A DNA stretch of 64,000 nt from Bradyrhizobium ontarionense (GTDB lineage Bacteria > Pseudomonadota > Alphaproteobacteria > Rhizobiales > Xanthobacteraceae). A program made the position numbers and the translations under genes. Of the stretch, positions 18,794 through 27,002 are shown one piece after another. Every line of letters begins with the position of its first letter. Within the stretch, counting starts at the first letter, position 1. The notes below the pieces were generated by a model, which did no database searches, was not told where the DNA came from, and was given only the letters and a program-made list of their open reading frames with translations. The stretch lies in assembly GCF_021088345.1 (NCBI RefSeq), contig NZ_CP088156.1, forward strand, positions 7,183,001 through 7,247,000, written 5' to 3'.

Positions 18794-20782
18794 CTATTCA
18801 GCAGGAACGGCAATCGGTACAGCTGGCATCGCCCGCCGCGGTGCGCCGACGCGCAATCTCCGGTCGGCAAGCGAGATGAAGCCGCCGCAAGCCATCAGCA
18901 GCGCGCCGATCCAGACCAGCGGCACCAGAGGATGATAGTAGCAGCGCACCGCCCAGGCGCCCTTGTCGTCGGGATCGCCGAGCGTCACGTAGACGTTCCA
19001 GATCAGGTTGGTACGAATACCGGCGGCGGTGGTCAGCTGCTGTCTGACGGGATAGAAGCGGCGCTCGCTGGAAAGCTGCGTGAACGGCTTGCCGTTCCGC
19101 GTGATGTCGAAGGTGCCACGCTCGGCTTCGTAGTTGGGACCTGGAAATTTTCCGATCGAACGCAGCTTGATGTCATAGCCTGCGAGCTGCAGGCTCTGGC
19201 CCGGCCGCAGCATCTGCACCTTCTCGCTGGCCCACGCGGTCATCCCGGTAATGCCTGCGACGGTGACGCCCATTCCCGCATGGGCCAGCACGAGGCCGTA
19301 GACCGCGAGTGGCGTGGTGCGCGCGAGGTTGAGCGAGGTCGCCAAGGGAGTCGTCGTGCCGAGGCGCACGCGATGAACCAGTATCATCAGAGAGCCGACG
19401 ACGAGCCAGACGGCGATGCCGAAGAAGAACGCGACCAGGACATGGCGTCCGAACGTCGCGATGAGCATTGCGACGGTGACGAGTGCTGCAAGCCCCCCGA
19501 CCAGGCGGAGCCGTTGCAGCGCCGCAACGAGGAGATCTCGCTTCCATTTCAGAACCGGGCCGATCACCATGGCGAGCAGCACAGGGACCATGATGGGGAC
19601 GAACGTCATGTTGTAGTAGGGAGGGCCGACGGAGATCTTGTCGTTCCCCAGCATGTCGACGAGGAGCGGGTAGAACGTGCCGAGAAACACCGTGGCCACG
19701 GCTGCCGTGAGCAGCACATTGTTGAGGACGAGGCCGCTCTCGCGGCTGACCGCTGCAAACAGTGCACCGTGCTTCAGGCCTGGCGCCCGGATCGCATACA
19801 GTGTCAAGGCGCCGCCGGTTGCCACCAGGATCAGCGCCAGGATGAATGCGCCACGCGATGGATCCTGTGCGAAGGCATGAACGCTAGTGAGCACCCCGGA
19901 CCTCACCAGGAACGTTCCGATCAGGCTCAATGAGAAGGTCACGATCCCCAGGAGGATCGTCCAGCTTTGGAGGGCGTTCCGACGCTCGACCACCAGGGCG
20001 GAATGCAGGAGCGCAGTCCCCGCAAGCCATGGCATGAAGGAGGCGTTCTCGACGGGGTCCCAGAACCACCAGCCGCCCCAACCGAGCGTGTAGTAGGCCC
20101 ATGCGCTACCGAGCGTGATGCCAATCGTGAGAAAGCACCAGGCCGCGAGCACCCACGGTCGAACCCAGCGGGCCCAGCTGGCATCGACCTTTCCCTCGAT
20201 CAGCGCGGCAACCGAGAACGAGAACGCCATCGAGAAGCCGACGTAACCCAGGTACAGAAACGGCGGATGAAAGGCGAGGCCGGGATCCTGCAAAATCGGA
20301 TTCAGCCCGTTGCCTTCAAGGGGAGCATCGGCGAGCCGCGCGAACGGATTCGAGGTTGAGACAATGAACGCCAGAAAGCCGAGACCGATCATGCCGTGCA
20401 CGCCGAGAACGTTGCTCTGCAGCCGCTCGGGAAGGTTCGCGCCGAACAATGCAACTGCCGCGCCGAACACGGAGAGGATCAGGACCCACAACAGCATGGA
20501 TCCCTCGTGGTTCCCCCAGACTCCGGAGACCTTGTAGAGCAGCGGCTTCAGCGTGTGCGAATTCGCTGCGACGACCTGGACTGAAAAGTCCGAGTGGACG
20601 AACAGCGACGTCAGGCATGCGAACGCGATCGCGACAAAGAGAAACTGAGTGAGGGCGGCGTGACGAACGAAGCCGGCGATCATTGCGGATTGGCGACGCA
20701 GCGCTGCGAACGGAACGATCGACTGCACCAGCGACACGAGAAGCGCGAGAATTAGCGCAAAGGATCCGGCCTCCGCCGTCAT
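18794..20782 (-). CDS. ccmF: cytochrome c haem lyase subunit CcmF
   Basis: CcmF (662 residues, usual length) is a multi-spanning membrane protein that transfers haem from holo-CcmE to apocytochrome. The WWD region is clear: YYTLGWGGWWFWDPVENASFM. I chose ATG 20782 with GGAG 7 nt upstream; the open frame extends 22 codons further without a better start. The island lacks ccmABCDE, so this copy must work with a housekeeping CcmE elsewhere. The 20783-21086 gap likely holds its promoter; I see no gene there. Confidence 0.93.
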   Translation of the reverse strand: MTAEAGSFALILALLVSLVQSIVPFAALRRQSAMIAGFVRHAALTQFLFVAIAFACLTSLFVHSDFSVQVVAANSHTLKPLLYKVSGVWGNHEGSMLLWVLILSVFGAAVALFGANLPERLQSNVLGVHGMIGLGFLAFIVSTSNPFARLADAPLEGNGLNPILQDPGLAFHPPFLYLGYVGFSMAFSFSVAALIEGKVDASWARWVRPWVLAAWCFLTIGITLGSAWAYYTLGWGGWWFWDPVENASFMPWLAGTALLHSALVVERRNALQSWTILLGIVTFSLSLIGTFLVRSGVLTSVHAFAQDPSRGAFILALILVATGGALTLYAIRAPGLKHGALFAAVSRESGLVLNNVLLTAAVATVFLGTFYPLLVDMLGNDKISVGPPYYNMTFVPIMVPVLLAMVIGPVLKWKRDLLVAALQRLRLVGGLAALVTVAMLIATFGRHVLVAFFFGIAVWLVVGSLMILVHRVRLGTTTPLATSLNLARTTPLAVYGLVLAHAGMGVTVAGITGMTAWASEKVQMLRPGQSLQLAGYDIKLRSIGKFPGPNYEAERGTFDITRNGKPFTQLSSERRFYPVRQQLTTAAGIRTNLIWNVYVTLGDPDDKGAWAVRCYYHPLVPLVWIGALLMACGGFISLADRRLRVGAPRRAMPAVPIAVPAE

Positions 20783-21086
20783 GTTGGCTCTCCGACTGCA
20801 GTATTTATTCCTGCACATAACTATCAAGTGTCTGTGATGCGTCGACAATCAATGCGCCGAATGAGGCATCATTCGTACAGAATGGTGATGATCCATCGAC
20901 GCGCATCGTAGTGTAATTGCAGCTCACTAGCGGTAGCTGTCGTGAGAGCGTGATGAACACGTCTTCGCGGTTCAACGCGTTATGTCGGACGAGAAACAGC
21001 CGCTCGAATCGCCTGCGGCGCGCCTGCGAACGGCGAACGCGACGTCGGTCGCGCGATGGACGGGAAGGTCGAAACGAGATCGTCTG

Positions 21087-22610
21087 CTATTCCAGAAGCT
21101 TGGCGATATCGCCGTGACCGCTGGCGGTGGCGATGTCCGTGGCACGTTCGTGCCGCTTGTTCGTCAGTTGCTTCTCAGCGCCGGCGGCAACAAGGCTCTG
21201 CGCAATACCGATGTGTCCCTCATGAGCCGCCATCATCAACGCGCTCATGCCTTGGCCGTTGCGCACGTTCGGATCGGCCTTGCGTCTGAGAAGTTCGCCG
21301 ACGACATCGGCAAGCCCAGCGCGCGCGGCGAGGATAAGGGCGGTATTTCTGCTTCTGGTCGCGCGTGTCGGATCGGCCCCATGGTCCAGCAAGAGCAGCG
21401 AAGCCGGAGAGCTGCGGCCTTCGATTGCACTCAGCAACGGCGTCTTTCCGTCGGCGTCAGCGCCGTTGACGTCGGCCCCTGCGCGGATCAGTTGCTCGAG
21501 CGCCCGCGTATTGCCGTTGTTGGCGGCGTACCAGAGTGCCGTGCGGCCTTGGCCATCGGCGGCGTTGAGGTCAGACTTCTGAATGAGTGGCCGATCGAGC
21601 ACGCCATTGGCGCACGATGATGCCGCGATCATGAGCGGGGTCCGGCCGTCGGCCGACGCTGGTAGATTGCCGGAGGCACCGTCGAGAAGCGCGGCAATGG
21701 CGGCGCCGTTGCAACGGCCGACGGCTATCAGCAGTGCGGTCGAGCCATCCCCCCGCGCTGCGGATGGATCGGCGGCCTTCGTCAGCAGCAATCTGACAAC
21801 GTCTCCGTGATCCTTATCCGCTGCCAGCATCAACGGCGTATCGCCGCGCCGGTTGCCGGTGTTCGGGGTGGCTCCCGCGGCAAGCAGCAGCTCGACGAGC
21901 CGAAGATGCCCGGCGGCTGCGGCAATCGCCAGAGGCGTATCGCCGTCCTCATTGACGGCGTTGACGTCGGCCTTCGCTGCGATCAGCTGGCGCATCGGAT
22001 CGAGCTGACCGCGCAGCGCCGCGTCGATGATGGCCGGATGGCCGTTTCGCGTGGCCGCCTGCGCGTTGGGAGGCGGCAGGGGCTTGCGCGCAGAGTCGCG
22101 CTCCAGCTCTCTGGCACGGGGGCGCGAAATCCGGTTGGCGATGTCGGCCAGCAGCTGCTCGGCGGGCTGATAACCGGCCGCGGCCGATTTGCGCAGCCAA
22201 TCCCGCGCCCGGTCGGGATCGGCCGGCGTTCCGCGTCCCGCAAGATACATCGCTGCGACATTGTACTGTGCTTTGACGTGTCCTTTTGTTGCACTCGCCT
22301 CCATCCATTTGAAGGCGAGAGCGTCATCCGATCTGGTGCCGAGACCGGCGCGGTAGAGTGATGCAAGCCGGTACTGCGCCTCTGGATCGCCCGCATTTGC
22401 CGCGCGCTCGAGCAGCTTCAGTGCGTCATCGGGACGTCCGGCCCGGATTGCGGTATCGGCGGCCTGGCTCGCGCCGGACATTTCGGAGTTCGAGCCCGCC
22501 GGGTTGCCGCGCGGCACCGATGCGTCGCCGGCCAGGGCAATCAACGGTGCCGTCCAGCTCGCGAGACAGACCAAGGGGATGATCACATGAGAGGATCTAT
22601 GCCGTGCCAT
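21087..22610 (-). CDS. secreted Sel1 / ankyrin repeat protein
   Basis: A 507-residue protein with a signal peptide (cleavage near LIALAGDA), two or three Sel1-type repeats (DPEAQYRLASLYRAGLG; HVKAQYNVAAMYLAGRG) at about 70-150, then 7-8 ankyrin repeats from about 190 (for example DGDTPLAIAAAAGHLRLVELL). Such repeats bind proteins. The gene overlaps the oxidoreductase gene by 14 bp, so it is co-expressed with the electron-input enzyme. A periplasmic scaffold for the multihaem proteins is one inference; no catalytic motif is seen. Confidence 0.8.
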   Translation of the reverse strand: MARHRSSHVIIPLVCLASWTAPLIALAGDASVPRGNPAGSNSEMSGASQAADTAIRAGRPDDALKLLERAANAGDPEAQYRLASLYRAGLGTRSDDALAFKWMEASATKGHVKAQYNVAAMYLAGRGTPADPDRARDWLRKSAAAGYQPAEQLLADIANRISRPRARELERDSARKPLPPPNAQAATRNGHPAIIDAALRGQLDPMRQLIAAKADVNAVNEDGDTPLAIAAAAGHLRLVELLLAAGATPNTGNRRGDTPLMLAADKDHGDVVRLLLTKAADPSAARGDGSTALLIAVGRCNGAAIAALLDGASGNLPASADGRTPLMIAASSCANGVLDRPLIQKSDLNAADGQGRTALWYAANNGNTRALEQLIRAGADVNGADADGKTPLLSAIEGRSSPASLLLLDHGADPTRATRSRNTALILAARAGLADVVGELLRRKADPNVRNGQGMSALMMAAHEGHIGIAQSLVAAGAEKQLTNKRHERATDIATASGHGDIAKLLE

Positions 22611-23898
22611 ATTTCGTCTCGACCTCGATACCCATGCTCTTCAGGAAGGCGGTCGGCAGAATGCCGCCGACGCAAACGATGACGGCATCGTTTCGCATCG
22701 TGCTCGTGTCACCGTCAGCATCGATGTCGACGTCGTCATGGCCGATCCGTTTGACTGACGAATTGTAGATGACGCGGAGCCGTCCCGATCGGGCGGTTGC
22801 CTCCGTCCGTTGGCGGTTCTTCAGTTTGGCGCGACCGAATGATTCGCTGCGATGGGAAAGGGTCACCGTCGTTCCAGGCTCGTCGGCGATGGAGCACGCG
22901 GCTTCCAGTGCGGCGTCGCCGCCGCCGACGACGAGCACGTGCTGGCCGCGATATTGTTCGGGGTCGATCAGTCGATAGACGACCTTGGTCTGCTCTTCGC
23001 CGGGAACCTCCAGCTTGCGCGGTGTTCCGCGGCGGCCGATCGCCAGGAGCACGGCATGCGTTCTGTAACTGCCGCGGTTCGTCCTGACGTCAAAGCTGTC
23101 TCCGACTCGGGCGACCGCTTCGACGCGTTCGCCGACGTTCACCTTGAGACGAGCCTTGCGGACGATACTCATGAAGAAGGCGATCAGCTGTTCCTTGCTG
23201 AGCTCTCTGAAGTTGAACTTTCCCGCGAGCGGAAGCGTGAAAGGGGCAGTCATCACCAGCTTGCCGCGGGGGAAGTGCGCGACTGTGCCGCCGAGAGAGT
23301 CCTGTTCGAGGGTGACGAAGCGCAACCGATGCTGCAGGCAAGCAAGGCTGGCTGCGAGCCCAGCCGGGCCGCAGCCGATGATCACGACGTCGAGCATGTC
23401 CGACTTGCCGACATTCTTGATCCTGCGGACGGAGTCGATCGCCTGGCGCCCCTGCTCGATGGCGTTACGGACCAGGCCCATCCCGCCGAGCTCCCCCGCG
23501 ATGAAGATGCCGGGCACGTTGGTCTGAAAGGCCTCGTCCACGTTCGGAATGTCGATGCCGCGCGTCTCGGTGCCGAATACGAGCGTGATGGCGTTCACGG
23601 GGCAGACCGCCTTGCAGGCGCCGTGTCCTATGCAGTGCGAGGGTTCGACAAGCGAGGCCTTGCCGCCGATGAGGCCGAGAATGTCGCCCTCGGGACACGC
23701 CCTGACGCATGAGCCGCAACCGATGCACAAGGCAGGATCGATGATGGGGTGGAGCGATGCCGGCTCGAGCAGGCCGGCGTCCTTGGCCGCCGAAAGCTTC
23801 GCGACGCTCTTTATTTCCTTTCGCTTGCGCACGGCCATGTAGGTGGCCCAGACGCCAAGCATTGGAGCCGCGTAGACAATCAGCAGATCGAGCGCCAT
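22597..23898 (-). CDS. membrane-anchored NAD(P)H/FAD oxidoreductase with ferredoxin domain
   Basis: A 433-residue protein with an N-terminal helix (4-22), a 2x[4Fe-4S]-type segment, then a pyridine nucleotide-disulfide oxidoreductase-like domain. Cluster 1 is C58-C61-C64-C68. In the second motif, CIGHGACKAVCP, the second position is His92 instead of Cys (C89, C95, C99 remain). The FAD motif is VVIIGCGPAGLA (171-182) and the NAD(P) motif VLVVGGGDAALEAA. ATG 23898 has GAGAGG upstream. It is the first gene of the minus arm and the likely cytoplasmic electron input to the cytochromes; function is inferred. Confidence 0.8.
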   Translation of the reverse strand: MALDLLIVYAAPMLGVWATYMAVRKRKEIKSVAKLSAAKDAGLLEPASLHPIIDPALCIGCGSCVRACPEGDILGLIGGKASLVEPSHCIGHGACKAVCPVNAITLVFGTETRGIDIPNVDEAFQTNVPGIFIAGELGGMGLVRNAIEQGRQAIDSVRRIKNVGKSDMLDVVIIGCGPAGLAASLACLQHRLRFVTLEQDSLGGTVAHFPRGKLVMTAPFTLPLAGKFNFRELSKEQLIAFFMSIVRKARLKVNVGERVEAVARVGDSFDVRTNRGSYRTHAVLLAIGRRGTPRKLEVPGEEQTKVVYRLIDPEQYRGQHVLVVGGGDAALEAACSIADEPGTTVTLSHRSESFGRAKLKNRQRTEATARSGRLRVIYNSSVKRIGHDDVDIDADGDTSTMRNDAVIVCVGGILPTAFLKSMGIEVETKYGTA

Positions 23899-24258
23899 GT
23901 CGCCTCTCTCTTCTCTCTTACGAACTGGCGGTAGGCGAGAGCAGTTTCCGGCTACGCAAGCCGCCTGGAAGGATGAGTTGTGGTGCCAGATGCAAACTCC
24001 TCTCAACAGATGCCGACATAGAAATTCCAGAATGATCTGTAGACCTGCGGACAACGATTAGTTCATTCGTTGAACAGATACCGTCGGCGGAAATATGGCT
24101 CGTACTGATCTCGCACTCATGACATCGCTGTCGGAGCACGTAAGACTTCGTTGCAAGTGGTTATCAGGAAGCAATCTCTCGACTGAGATCCGGAAATCCG
24201 CAGGCAAGCCGGACATTCGCCCATCCGGCTTTGGGGTTTCACAGGAAGCGTCGATGAC
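23899..24258. promoter_or_regulatory. divergent promoter region of the island
   Basis: This 360-bp gene-free stretch separates the two divergent arms, so it should carry both promoters. A palindrome GTTCA-N5-TGAAC lies at 24061-24075, and a second inverted pair GCCGGA/TCCGGC at 24208-24213 and 24224-24229. Either could be an operator for the island's response regulator. No clear sigma-70 hexamers stand out. Confidence 0.5.
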
Positions 24259-25137
24259 ATGAGTAGAGTACCGGTCGCTCGCGTGAGCGGAAATCCTCTG
24301 CGAGGGACCATTCCGATTGTCATGACGATCCTCGTTGTCGGGGTCATCGGCGTCGGATGGCTGCAGAGGGAAGAGGAATATGTCACGCCGGGATCCGGTA
24401 CCGGATACTGGCTCGGAATATACGGCAGCATCGCGATGCTATCGTTGCTGACCTACTCGATGCGCAAGCGCTTCAAGTCGCTGCGCGGGATTGGCTCGGT
24501 GCCGTTCTGGTTCAGGACTCACATGCTGCTGGGCGTCATTGGCCCCGTGCTCATCCTGTTCCATGCCAATTTCAAACTGGGTGCGCTCAACAGCAATGTA
24601 GCGTTCTTCGCAATGCTGATCGTTGCGATCAGCGGAGTGATCGGCCGGTACATCTACAGCAAGATCCACATGGGTCTCCATGGCGGAAAGGCCCGTGTCA
24701 AGGAGCTGCTTGCGGAAGCCGAGGCGATGAGGATGGAACTCGGTCAGGAGATACAGGCAGCTTCGTTCGTATCGCGAGAGTTGACCGCGTTCAGCAAGGG
24801 GCTCGACAACAGGGTGCCGCGAACTGCGTTGGGTAGCCTCCGGACCGGGGCGATCATCGCAGCGCGCACGAGGCGGCTGCGTGTCAACGTGACTGCGGAA
24901 GCGCGCCGACTCATTCGCGCCGAGGGTAAACGTGCGCGATGGTCGTGGTCCGAGCGGCGGCGCCGCGAGAAGCGAATCGATGAAACCGTGCGGCGGTATG
25001 CCGCGGCGGTGCGGAAGGCCGCCGAGATGACGTTCTTCGAACGGCTGTTTTCGCTCTGGCACGTTCTGCATTTGCCGCTGTTTTTTCTCATGCTGCTCGC
25101 GGGTCTCGTTCATGTCTGGGCTGTCCACCATTACTGA
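24259..25137 (+). CDS. four-helix b-type-cytochrome-like membrane protein
   Basis: A 292-residue inner-membrane protein with helices at about 15-34, 50-68, 88-130 (two) and 268-288. Histidines are placed like haem ligands: H in FRTHMLLGV and LILFHANFKLG, and WHVLHLPLFF with LVHVWAVHHY at the C-terminus. A long Arg/Lys/Glu-rich cytoplasmic loop (about 150-255) is probably a coiled coil. It resembles cytochrome b561/ferric-reductase-like folds but I do not recognise a named family. It begins the plus arm and is 12 bp before the 18-haem cytochrome, fitting electron transfer across the membrane. Confidence 0.65.
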   Translation: MSRVPVARVSGNPLRGTIPIVMTILVVGVIGVGWLQREEEYVTPGSGTGYWLGIYGSIAMLSLLTYSMRKRFKSLRGIGSVPFWFRTHMLLGVIGPVLILFHANFKLGALNSNVAFFAMLIVAISGVIGRYIYSKIHMGLHGGKARVKELLAEAEAMRMELGQEIQAASFVSRELTAFSKGLDNRVPRTALGSLRTGAIIAARTRRLRVNVTAEARRLIRAEGKRARWSWSERRRREKRIDETVRRYAAAVRKAAEMTFFERLFSLWHVLHLPLFFLMLLAGLVHVWAVHHY

Positions 25138-25149
25138 CGGAGTTTCGCG

Positions 25150-26508
25150 ATGAGGTGGCGCCTTGCGGCAGTTGTCGCCGTCATGATCGGGGTTGCGACG
25201 CTGTCGGCCGGGCTTCGAGCGCAGACGGTGCTGGAAAAACTGGTGATGCCGGGCCCGCTGGTCGAGAAGCATGCCAAGCTCGAGAGCGAATGCGGAAAGT
25301 GCCATGAGGCCTTCACGCGGAAGGCGCAGTCGGGCCTCTGCCTCGATTGCCACAAGGAGATTGCCGTCGACCGCAGGCAGCGTGAGCGCCTGCATGGACG
25401 CGATCAGGCGGCGCTGACCCAGGAATGCAGGCAGTGTCACACTGACCACAAAGGGCGTGGAACCGACATCGTCCAGCTCGACAAGGAAACGTTCAACCAC
25501 GACGTTACGAACTACAGGCTGGTCGATGCACACAGGAACGTGCCTTGTGCGGGATGTCACGTCGCGAAGGTGAAGTTCCGCAACGCGCCATCGACCTGCT
25601 TCGAGTGCCACAAGGCGCTCGATCCTCATCGCGGCCGGCTCGGTGAGCGCTGCGAGAATTGCCACACGACTGTGAAATGGCGTGCGACCAAGGAGTTCGA
25701 TCACACGAAGACCCGGTTTCCCCTCGTTGGTGCCCATAAGTCGGTTGCTTGTGGAACGTGCCATTCCGGCCAGCAATATAAGGACCTGCAGACCTCTTGC
25801 GGCTCATGCCACCGTCTTCAGGACGTCCATGCCGGCCGCTTCGGCGACAAGTGCGAGGCGTGCCACGATCAGGAAAAATGGAAGACGGTCCGCTTCAATC
25901 ACGACAAGACGCGCTTCCCGTTGCGAAATGCCCATGCCAAGGTGAAATGCGAGGGTTGCCATACCGGTGACCTCTATCGGGACAAGCTCGCGACGTCGTG
26001 CGTGTCCTGTCACCGCAAGCAGGATCCTCATCAGGGCAAGCTGGGCGAACGTTGCGAGACGTGCCACAGCGATGCGGGCTGGCGGAAGAAGCTCTCCTTC
26101 GATCATGAGATTACGCGCTTCCCGTTGATAGGCCTGCACAAGTCGGTGCCGTGCGAGGAGTGCCACCGCTCGCCGACCTACAAGAACACGCCGATGGCCT
26201 GTGAGAGCTGTCACAAGGATTTCCATCAGGGAAGGCTCGGGGCACAGTGCGCCAGTTGCCATAATCCGAACGGGTGGCGGCTGTGGCGCTTCGACCACGC
26301 GCGGCAGACCCGGTTCCCACTGGTCGGAGTCCACCAGAAGATCACGTGCGAGGCCTGCCACAAGGCCAAGTCGCCGCCGGATCTGAAGTTGCCGATGGAT
26401 TGCTTCAGCTGTCATCGCAGTTCGGACGTGCACAACGGCACGTTCGGCCAGACGTGCGAGCGCTGCCATGTCGCAACGGGATGGCGCAACGTTCAGATCA
26501 GGAACTGA
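25150..26508 (+). CDS. periplasmic multihaem cytochrome c with 18 CXXCH motifs
   Basis: A 452-residue protein with signal peptide (cleavage near GLRA-QT). I count 18 CXXCH motifs, about one per 24 residues, in repeating patterns such as FDHTKTRFPLVGAHKSVAC and LGERCENCH. Non-motif histidines (FDH, AHK, DPH) recur and could be distal ligands. This is the pattern of c3/c7-type multihaem proteins. It should relay electrons from the membrane protein encoded just upstream to the giant cytochrome. Length and haem density are far above MtrA-type decahaem proteins. Confidence 0.9.
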   Translation: MRWRLAAVVAVMIGVATLSAGLRAQTVLEKLVMPGPLVEKHAKLESECGKCHEAFTRKAQSGLCLDCHKEIAVDRRQRERLHGRDQAALTQECRQCHTDHKGRGTDIVQLDKETFNHDVTNYRLVDAHRNVPCAGCHVAKVKFRNAPSTCFECHKALDPHRGRLGERCENCHTTVKWRATKEFDHTKTRFPLVGAHKSVACGTCHSGQQYKDLQTSCGSCHRLQDVHAGRFGDKCEACHDQEKWKTVRFNHDKTRFPLRNAHAKVKCEGCHTGDLYRDKLATSCVSCHRKQDPHQGKLGERCETCHSDAGWRKKLSFDHEITRFPLIGLHKSVPCEECHRSPTYKNTPMACESCHKDFHQGRLGAQCASCHNPNGWRLWRFDHARQTRFPLVGVHQKITCEACHKAKSPPDLKLPMDCFSCHRSSDVHNGTFGQTCERCHVATGWRNVQIRN

Positions 26509-27002
26509 TTCCACGGGTCGCTTCGACGTGCATCAGCTATCTCGGGGCTTAGTTGCGCTGAGATGAGCTAGCAACGACTCTCCATTCGCGTTGCGAACTA
26601 TTCGCTCGAGCGATGCGTTTGCGAGAGCGCAGGGACCACCGCCTTCAAATTCGCCGCCGCCCATTCAGCTTGAGTTCAGCTTGGCCCAGTTTTGGGCCAG
26701 CTTTGCGCGTCTCTGGAAGCCCTGTTGTATGCGTGGCGTACGCTGCGTGATCTGGTTGATGACGTTGTCGTCGCCCGGATCAACATGGCGGTCGATTGAA
26801 GGAGTAAGGGGCGTTCCGAGTGTTCGGCGGCTGGGGAACAGACGCCGCCGAACCGTAGGGAAAATCTGCAAGAGCTTCTTGGGTTTGTCAGGGGCGACCG
26901 CATGCAGCGGGGCGCCCGAAGGATTCGGCTGGCCTGGAGTCGGCCGGCCTCCGGTGCATGTCCAGATGGCATTCGAGTCGAGAGTGAAGATCGGAGTTCG
27001 GG
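26509..27002. other. 494-bp gap with two inverted repeats before the giant cytochrome gene
   Basis: No convincing gene. A 7-bp stem TGGCCCA/TGGGCCA (26682-26688, 26693-26699) with a 4-nt loop and a perfect 10-bp stem GTTCGGCGGC/GCCGCCGAAC (26822-26831, 26844-26853) with a 12-nt loop are present. Neither is followed by a T run. They could be an attenuator, an mRNA-processing site or operators setting the ratio of the two cytochromes. Confidence 0.4.
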
